DNA from: Pelobates cultripes
Lineage: Eukaryota; Chordata; Amphibia; Anura; Pelobatidae
Reading direction: 5' to 3'
NCBI GenBank assembly: GCA_933207985.1
Contig: OW240913.1
Coordinates: 261,496,049 to 261,560,048 of the forward strand
DNA: 64,000 bases
The stretch's first letter is position 1, and the number at the start of each line of letters is the position of its first letter. Positions 56,891-64,000 of the stretch are shown here, piece after piece. The notes beneath the pieces are model-generated. The model saw nothing but the letters and a program-made list of their open reading frames with translations, was not told where the DNA came from and made no database searches. The position numbers were made by a program, and so were the translations under genes.

Positions 56891-57785
56891 GCATGGATTG
56901 TGCAGGGGATGGAATAGATATCACCACAATGGACTGGAAACACAATTCTGGATCCTTGCCCTCCCCTGTCCCCCCCCCCTCTGGATGTGGCCTACATCCA
57001 GAGGGGCTTGCTGTCTGTTGTGCAGAAGTTCCCCGATATCTCTGGCATTTGGCTTTTCCTGGGTTTGGATTTTTTGTGTTTTCTGCCCATTGTGTTCCCC
57101 TGCTGGGATTGAAAGGAGTTGGTTGGTGCTATGTCCAATTTCCACCCGAAATTAGCCGTTTTTGTTCTATTTGGTGCAGAGCTCCAGAGATTGCGACTGT
57201 TCTGTTCCACGGCAAGCTCCGACCCACCTTCAATATATTTAACCTTCCCAGCAGCTCCTTCCGCTCCTGGTGTAAATTTCGCGAATAATGCCCTCTTTTT
57301 GTAGGACAGCATAGCATGCCCTTCTTTAGAGAGGGGTTAAGGACAAGTCACCAAAGACTAGTCCTTGTCAAAAATAAAGTATTGGGTGCTAGTTCTATTG
57401 GGAACTGTGTGTCACAAGTGTCTTTGTAAAAGCAGTAGTTGGAGGCAATGCAGGCAGAGGGGTTGATACATGCCGGGGAGATGGAGACACGGGCAGAGGG
57501 CAGAGCCCAGCTGGAGTAGTTGTAGCATCTGGCTTTACCCCTGGTCTTAGTAGTGGTCTTCACTGATAGACCTTCATCCCCGGTGGAGTTTCGTCACATG
57601 GAATAACATAGGTAGAGAGGAAAAATTTCATATCTAAGCCTAATTATGAGTTGGATGTTGTAATGTAGCCCATGAAGCAGCACAGCTAAGGGAAATGGGC
57701 CTTGACATTGTTAGGAGACAGGGATAGAAGGGGTCTAGGGTGGGGTATTGGCTAGAGGAATTGGGGGGAAGGTTTTGGCTACAGG
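56891..57785. other. Intron 1 of gene B, no gene recognised
   Basis: Mixed-composition DNA with a CCAGAGGGG / CCCCTCTGG hairpin near 56970-57005. Several overlapping frames exist, none with family motifs. Confidence 0.4.
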
Positions 57786-58141
57786 CAGGGCTGGACTGGG
57801 GACAAACTTAGGCCTGGGCATTTTTTTTAAAATCACAGCGGCCCACTGAGATGGGGGCAGGGCCAGATAGGGTGTGTTTTGTCATAACAAATGACAAGCA
57901 TGCACCTTGTCAAAGTGAGCATGTTGGTTTAATGCTCCTCCAGGGCAGAATATGGGCAGAGCTCTGCTGAAGAGCTCTAGCATGAAAAAAAGGCCCTGTA
58001 TTTGTTCTGCACAGTTCAAGCAAATTTAATAACATGCTTGGGCAGTGTTTGCTTGCAACTTGTTTCTGGTGTCTCCCTAAATGGGATACCAGGAGACAAA
58101 AAGACTTTTGCCCGGTGTGCCCGGTTGCCAGTCCGGGCCTG
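57786..58141. mobile_element. Short hAT-like MITE, relative of 19955-21846
   Basis: Ends CAGGGCTGGACTGG and, reverse-complemented from the right, CAGGCCCGGACTGG. It shares internal GAGCATGTTGGTT, AAGAGCTCTAGCAT and GCCCTGTATTTGTTCTGC with the larger element. Possible 8-bp flanks (GCTACAGG and GTACCCCT) match poorly. Confidence 0.8.
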
Positions 58142-59010
58142 GTACCCCTCAATAAACCACTTTTACTTCTAAACAATGCAAATATCTATATCTCTAAATA
58201 CAAATCCTCTGTACCATACTTTATCCTCACGGCTGAAAGATGGTAATAACCAACTTAAGTAGGACCTCTAGACCTCCCTCTATCAATCTCCGTACTCCGG
58301 AAGTATGGATCTGCCTCCTTGGGTAAATCCTCCAAATATAGCGATATCTGGCAGCCGTGGAAGCTCTTTATGACACAACAAAGCAATCCCGTTAACCCTG
58401 GCAACTCAGAGGAAATCCAACAACTAATCAACACTCAAAACGCGTTTCATGAACCGGATTCGACTCATATATAGATGACTTTTGATGACAAAATACTCCT
58501 CTCCAAAATGGAAATACACCCTGTCATGAACCTTGATGTATAAGTATAACATGACAGTTAAGTGTGTATATGTGTAGACATGATTGTACTTTGATTGTAA
58601 ACCTATATTCGAAATCGGAAGGGCAGTAAGGACACCTTTCTCCACAACCAGACACATACTGGCTGTCTCGAAATCACATAACAGAGCAACCACCACTCTT
58701 TGTTCTCTTTATTCTTTTTAAATTTTCATTGTTATAATTTACCATTTTTGCACAGTTTAACTTTCCCCTTCAGATGGACACATGTGCTAATCCCCTGTTG
58801 ATTATTTAAGAAAATTATAAAATGTACTATAATTGACAGAAACACTGAATGTAACAGTGCACCACCTCTGTGAATTTCATTGTAACCCCTATATAACCAA
58901 CAATGGTTTCTCTGTATATTTTATACGTGTTGCTCTCACACATAAGAGAATTATCATTGTGTGTGTGTATTGTTTAATTTATGATGAAAAAACAATAAAA
59001 TAAAAAAAAA
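58142..59010 (+). pseudogene. Probable L1-type LINE 3' end
   Basis: Around 58345-58440 a frame reads DIWQPWKLFMTQQ-like, resembling the extreme C-terminus of L1 ORF2. A long AT-rich 3' UTR follows and ends in AACAATAAAATAAAAAAAAA at about 58990-59010, a typical LINE tail. Confidence 0.5.
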
Positions 59011-59634
59011 CATTTAAAGAAAAAAACCATCTGACGCCAGCATGCAGTGCACTCTGGTGAAAGACATAACTGCTTCTCCCTTGCATCAGTCACTTCCTGG
59101 TTTGGTGAGAACCGTGCAAACCCCACACAGCCTGAAAAGTTGCAGAGTATGCAGGAACGTCAAAAAGTTAGTATCTATTGCATTATTATTTTTAAAGTAT
59201 TATATAATAATTTAATTATTATTATTAATCAATATTATTTGTAATTTATTATTATTGCATACATTTTAATAAATACTGGGTGATGAATTCAATAAAAGAA
59301 TTAGTCAAATGTAGCTGAATCTGGCTTGAAGTGTCCTTTTGTAAATACTTGAGTTATGCAATAATTTTATGCAAGTATACCTGTCGCACTATCTTTGTTG
59401 TGTACAAAACGTTAAGAATGCACAAATGCCTTTATGCCATGTCTGCAAGGCCCCTATTTAAAGGTTTGAATAATAATGTTATACGTTTGAATTGATTTAC
59501 ATCATTCTTTTCCATACAGTATTAAATATAAGCATGAAATTATACTGAAAAGATAATACTATAAATGTTTTGAATTTACTGGCCATTTGTCTTACTATAA
59601 TGTATTATAAAATAGTATAATTTTCTTTGTATAG
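59011..59634 (+). other. Intron 1 of gene B, AT-rich
   Basis: No repeat recognised. It ends in the acceptor TTTTCTTTGTATAG before exon 2. Confidence 0.5.
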
Positions 59635-59843
59635 GAACTGTTTGGACACAACAAGTCCTAAGTCTAATTCTTAATGAAGGACACCGCAATGGAGTGGAAG
59701 CTCTTAATAATATTGACAGAGCTCCATGGATTGAATACAATATAAATAATGTTAATTTTGAGACCCGACCCAATCCTCGACTTTTTTCATCTCACCTTCC
59801 TTATCACTTAATGCCAAGGGATCTGAGGAACCGGAGAGGCAAA
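59635..59843 (+). CDS. sult3a1-like: Sulfotransferase gene B, second coding exon (209 nt)
   Basis: The exon completes SGTVWTQQVLSLILNEGHRN, so the PAPS 5' loop reads TFPKSGTVWTQQ; the usual TTW is TVW here, as in some SULT3/SULT6 proteins. It continues with an INNVNFETRPNPRLF substrate-binding segment and SSHLPYHLMP, whose histidine is the catalytic base, and ends DLRNRRGK with donor GTGAGT. The 209-nt size matches exon 2 of SULT2/SULT3-type genes (SULT1 genes split this region into two exons). The phase fits the first exon exactly. Next expected is a 127-nt exon, not found before the window ends. Confidence 0.93.
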
Positions 59844-60145
59844 GTGAGTGCAGTGTTTTCCTTTTTTTCCTACAATGTTTTAACAAATATTTTTCTTTTA
59901 GCACAGACTATACCAAAAAAATAATCAAAATCTTTAGACAAATATTTGTATGTTAACTACCAATGAGCTATCACCCTTTATCTTTTGAGTCTTGGTTTGG
60001 AAAGTTGAAGTATATATGATACTAGACTGTCCTCACAGGACAGAGCAAAAGAGATATAAATAAATAAATAAATAAAAACCACATAAAGTGGAAAATGCTT
60101 ATCTATTTATACACGAAAAGAGAAAAAGGAGAAAGGCAATAACAT
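59844..60145 (+). other. Intron 2 of gene B, no feature seen
   Basis: AT-rich DNA with a short AATA microsatellite at about 60057-60076. Confidence 0.5.
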
Positions 60146-60598
60146 ATTAACCCCTTAAAACCGGAGGGAGTACTATTACGCCCTATTCTAAGCGGCTCTA
60201 AACGTCGCAGGGCGTAATAGTACGCCGTCCGGTTTTTCTTACTTACCCGGTCGCCGGCGATCCCACGCCGGCGATCGCGGTTGGGGAGAGTCACCTGGGA
60301 TCCCAGGGAGTCCCCCGCGGCGGATTCTGCCTCCTCCGGCCCCCCCGGCCATGTGAGAATGAGGTCCTTGCGAGTACCTCACAATCACATAGCTGGGTTA
60401 GCTGGCTGCATTGCCAGCAGGGGGACTGCCTGTAATGACAGTTAGTCCCCCTGCTGGCTGGAAATCAAATAAAAGTCAAAATCAGTGTAAAAAAAAATAA
60501 AAAATTATATACGTAGATCATATATTGGAAGGCATGGCCTGAAGTTGTGGGAGGGGCTATAGACCTACTTAAGGGACTCCCCCCTTCCTTTACTCACC
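60146..60598. mobile_element. MITE-like fragment beginning TTAACCCCTTAA
   Basis: TTAACCCCTTAAAACCGG at 60147 is followed by a GTACTATTACGCCCT / AGGGCGTAATAGTAC hairpin (60170-60224) and a GGGGGACTGCC hairpin near 60420-60455. The start resembles the ends of the 80-bp MITE. No matching right end is visible, so it is probably truncated. Confidence 0.5.
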
Positions 60599-63500
60599 TT
60601 CGTTGGTCTAGACGAAGAGCAGGCTGATACTCGCCGGCTTCCGTTGCTCCCGACTTCCTGGTTCGTGACGTCACTTCCGGCGAGATGCGGCGCACTCCTC
60701 TGACATCACACGCTGACTTCCGTCGGCTCCACAGGCCCACCGGCTCTCTAAACCCGGCCCGAACAGCGGCTTTCAACCCGACATCACCGGCCCCAGAACC
60801 GGACCGACCCCAGAACCGGACACTCGCCGGCCACCAACCCGACCGGCCTCTCCCCCACCAGACCGTTTTTGGTGCGGTAAGTGAGACTAAGTTAACGTGG
60901 AAAACCGGTCTTATGACTACGGGGACATCTCTGTGGTTTTAAAAGCCAGAGACCCCAGACTCAGTAAGAAACTTGCCATTCCTGATTTCGTGCTGGCTTT
61001 CGGTATCTTTAGAGATATTCTATGCACGGCTCACCCCAATAGAAGGGAGGAACTCGATCTATATATGCATAAGCTGGTGGACCTCCGTAATAAGTATGGT
61101 GGCTATACTTTTTACGATTACCACAAGTCCTTTTCATCAAAAGTGTCTGCCACATTGTCTCAGTACGGCATCCAGATGGATTGGAGCCAACTGGACAATG
61201 AGCTATTCCTCAGACATTTCGCAGGTCTTAGGACACCAGCTTGTGCCTTATGTACATCTCCCGCAGCTAATTTTTGCCCGCTCTGTCCGGACAGCACTCC
61301 CTGCCCATCCTTGAATCATCCCACTAAGGTTGAGAAACAGACCAGAGACAAACTGGGTCGTCCAGTAGTGTATCTAGGCTAATCTCAGATTTGCAACAAT
61401 TTCAACGAGGGCTCCTGCGGCTACAGCGCCTGCCGCTTATTGCACGTGTGCTCACATTGTTTCAGGGCACATGCGAAATCCATGTGCCCTAATAAAATGT
61501 ACCAGGAACCTTATTTGTCTCCGGTAAACATTCCTTTACTTGCATGAATGCTATCCACGCACCCCTCCAAACACCTTGTTGATTTTTTATGTACGGGTCT
61601 CACCCAGGGTTTTCACACAGGGGTCATTTACATGCCAACTGGGGTATTAGAGTGTCACAATTTACAGTCTGCCACTAACCACCCTACGGCAGTCACCACA
61701 CTGTTACAACTGGAAGTGGATCAAGGATTTGTCATTGGGCCTTTAATTAACCCCCCCTTTTCCAGCTGGAGAACTAACAATATCGGACTGGTTTCCAGCA
61801 AACATTCGGAGAAACTAAGACCTATCATTGACTTATCCGCACCCCACTCCTCTGCCATCCCCAGCCTAAACTCATTGATTCCATCTGAGGAATTTTCCCT
61901 ACAATACTCCACTATTGACGACGCTATTGCAGCTATCAGATCTGCAGGGTTGGGGGCTTGGATCAGCAAGACGGATATTGTGAATGCTTTTAAATTATTA
62001 CCTATACACCCCTCTTTGTGGCACCTGCATGGCGTTAAGTGGCAAGACTCCTACTACTTTTTTACAAAGCTCACTTTCGGTGCCAAAAGTAGTCCCAGGA
62101 TTTTTGACACGTTTGCAGAAGTTTTGTGTTGGCTCCTCCTCAATATCTGCAGGTGCCCGAATGTGATACACTACTTAGATGATTTTCTTTTCATCAAATC
62201 CAATTCCACCCCCCCCCCACGTAGCCTAGACAAAGCAACCAAACTATTCACATCCCTTGGTGTTCCCGTGTCACCCACAAAAACCGAAGGACCAGATACA
62301 TTGATTAACTTTCTGGGTATTCTGCTGGATTCATCAACTGATGATGGCCAGCCTCCATAGAGGAAAGGTAGTTCACATCCTACACAATATTAGCCACTAC
62401 ATGCACAGGGGGTCCTGCAAATGTAAAGAACTACAATCACTTCTGGGTTCACTAAATTTCGCCATGCGCATAATCCCCCAGGGCAGGGCTTTCATTGTTA
62501 GGCTCCTCGCCCTGTTCCCCACTTTCGCCAACGACCATGTCCGCATATCTTTAGACTGTCCTGCGACCGCTGACCTCCAGATGTGGCACAAATTCCTCTC
62601 ATAATGGAATGGAAGGAGCATGTTCCTCCCACAGATTGATTCACAGTCACGGGTCATTTGGACAGACGCAGCGTCTTCAGCGGGATATGCGGCCATTTTC
62701 GGCACAGAATGGCTCTGGGGGACCTGGCCTACAGAAACACAGGGCATTGAGGGTTTTCACACTAACGCAGCCCTATTTGAAATATACCCTATAGTTGCTG
62801 CAGCCGTCACTTGGTGTAGGTTGTGGAAAGGTCAGTCCGTACGCTGCTTTTCCAACAATCTGGCAATATGCCACATTATCAACAAGGGTCGCTCTTCTTC
62901 CTTGGCGATTATGAGTTTCCTTAGGAAACTGACATGGCTGGCAGCTACCCATCAGTTCCACATTGTATGCTCTCACGTTCCTGGCATCTACAACACGGCA
63001 GCTGACCAACTCTCTCGCTTTCAATTTCAGGCTTTCAAATTGTCCCTACCCTCGGCAGCTCGGGTAGCAACCCCAGCGCCAACTTTCCAAGAACTTGTCA
63101 TGGAGTAGACGAATTACTTCAGCACAGACACGTTCTTACCAAGTTAGCCTTATCCACCAGCACCCAACACGCGTATCACAGAGCTTTTCACTTGTACAAA
63201 CAATTCATGTCTGACCATCACCTAGCCGGTTCGAGGTTTCTTCACTGATAGCTTTTGCATCTTTTTGCCACCTTAAATTTAAGTTTTCACATAATACTAT
63301 TAAGCTATACCTCACGGGCATACAACACCATATGTATTGCTCCTTCCCTAACCACAAAGGGTTCTTAACTTCTTACCCCATCCGAACACTACTGAAAGGC
63401 ATAGCCAAGGCAGACGGCCCTGCAACTCCCAAGAGACTTGCCATTGACATTAAACTGTTCAAATCCTTGTCCGACCTTCTCGACCAGGCTCCATTTGAAC

Positions 63501-63680
63501 CCCATACGAATGCAGTCATTAAAACTGCTATTTATCTAGCGTTCTATGGGTTTCTTAGACCAAGAGAATTCACCATTAGTGGCCAGCACCATAGCCAAGG
63601 GTGCCTCCTCACCTCCTACCTCAGGAAACACACCGACTACTACGTTCTGACCCTACCTAAGACCAAAACATAGTATGAGT
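60599..63680 (+). pseudogene. Ngaro/DIRS-type retrotransposon, copy 4 (ORF1-RT-RNase H-recombinase)
   Basis: Best-ordered YR element in the window. ORF1 (60897-61544, one in-frame TAA at 61380) has the AFGIFRDILC and YDYHKSFSSKV region and a zinc-knuckle array, CRLLHVCSHC then HAKSMC. An ATG follows the ORF1 stop directly (TGAATG, 61548) and opens the RT: KLRPIIDLSAPHS, KTDIVNAFKLLPIHP, LTFGAKSSPRIF and the catalytic IHYLDDFLF, intact. A stop at 62358 and a frameshift follow. RNase H (62605-63106) shows VIWTDAASSAGYAAIF, ICHIINKGRSSS and HVPGIYNTAADQLSRF. The recombinase (63120-63671) keeps YRAF..FHLYKQFM-like sequence and AFYGFLRPREF with the box-I arginine, then stops; box II and the tyrosine are missing. 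Confidence 0.9.
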
Positions 63681-64000
63681 ACAATAAAAATGCCATACCG
63701 TCCAATTGTTATGAATCGGGTTGAACCGTCTCAATTTAGGATCTGTGTCCTTTCAACTCGTGTTATTTCCTGATTCTCATGGAAACCATAGAAAAATAAT
63801 AGATATTCTAGTCGATTAGGTTTTAAAAAATACTATAAGCCTTTACTTTATTTCTAAATAATATTATCACAATACATTATGCAGTGATAACTGTGTAATG
63901 TATAACAATAAATATTAAGCTACTAAAACACTGAAGCATTGTCAAACAGCAGACCTTTAGGTACAGTTACTCCTTGATGTATATAGGTCTGCAGTCTCTG
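63681..64000 (+). other. Intron 2 of gene B, AT-rich, no feature seen
   Basis: No exon of gene B and no clear repeat. The recombinase relic ends just before. Confidence 0.5.

Noticed and set aside
56818..57317. Several long overlapping frames on both strands
   Set aside because: No recognisable domain. Frames on opposite strands are equally long, so composition rather than coding explains them.

Overview
The window looks like nuclear DNA of a frog (anuran amphibian). The only cellular genes I can support are two head-to-tail copies of a cytosolic sulfotransferase of the SULT3 / amine-sulfotransferase type. They are split by phase-compatible introns and buried in transposable elements typical of anurans: MITEs ending in TTAAAGG (T2 type), Ngaro and DIRS tyrosine-recombinase retrotransposons, Penelope-like elements, hAT, Tc1, Tigger, L1, L2/CR1-like LINEs and Gypsy-like LTR elements. 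I cannot name the species.

Gene A (+ strand) contributes its last four coding exons at 7910-8036, 17278-17372, 18907-19087 and 26345-26469. Their lengths of 127, 95 and 181 nt plus a final exon follow the vertebrate SULT pattern. Its first two coding exons must lie left of the window. Gene B (+ strand) contributes its first two coding exons, 47185-47344 and 59635-59843 (209 nt); the rest lies to the right. Together the fragments show every signature of the family, but no complete gene is in view.

Layout. 1-7.9 kb: T2-type MITE, Penelope relic, TIR element, DIRS relic. 7.9-27.3 kb: gene A, whose introns hold several MITEs, an inverted Ngaro relic itself interrupted by a Penelope tail, a forward Ngaro relic with recombinase and SGNH-hydrolase remains, an L2 tail split by a hAT element with perfect target duplication, a Tc1 relic, and a solo LTR. 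A second solo LTR sits in a tandemly duplicated 3' UTR. 27.4-37.7 kb: MITEs, a hAT element, Tigger, L1, a gag-integrase Gypsy relic and a hAT tail. 37.7-44.8 kb: a nearly complete 6.55-kb hAT transposon inside a MITE whose uninterrupted sister copy is also in the window. 44.9-47.2 kb: TIR element and L1 relic. 47.2-60 kb: gene B start, with a third Ngaro relic, a young-looking Penelope insertion with an open endonuclease frame and an inverted 5' arm, a LINE split by a MITE, and L1. 60.5-63.7 kb: a Ngaro/DIRS-type element with an intact YLDD reverse-transcriptase motif but several breaks.

The most interesting structures are: (i) MITEs that are end-to-end chains of about eight hairpins with compensatory changes between copies; (ii) three Penelope tails that each place a TATA-like box 26-32 nt before a hammerhead-ribozyme-like motif; (iii) the hAT insertion with its 8-bp target duplication and a paralogous empty site; and (iv) the same head-to-head Ngaro/LTR-like junction at two loci.
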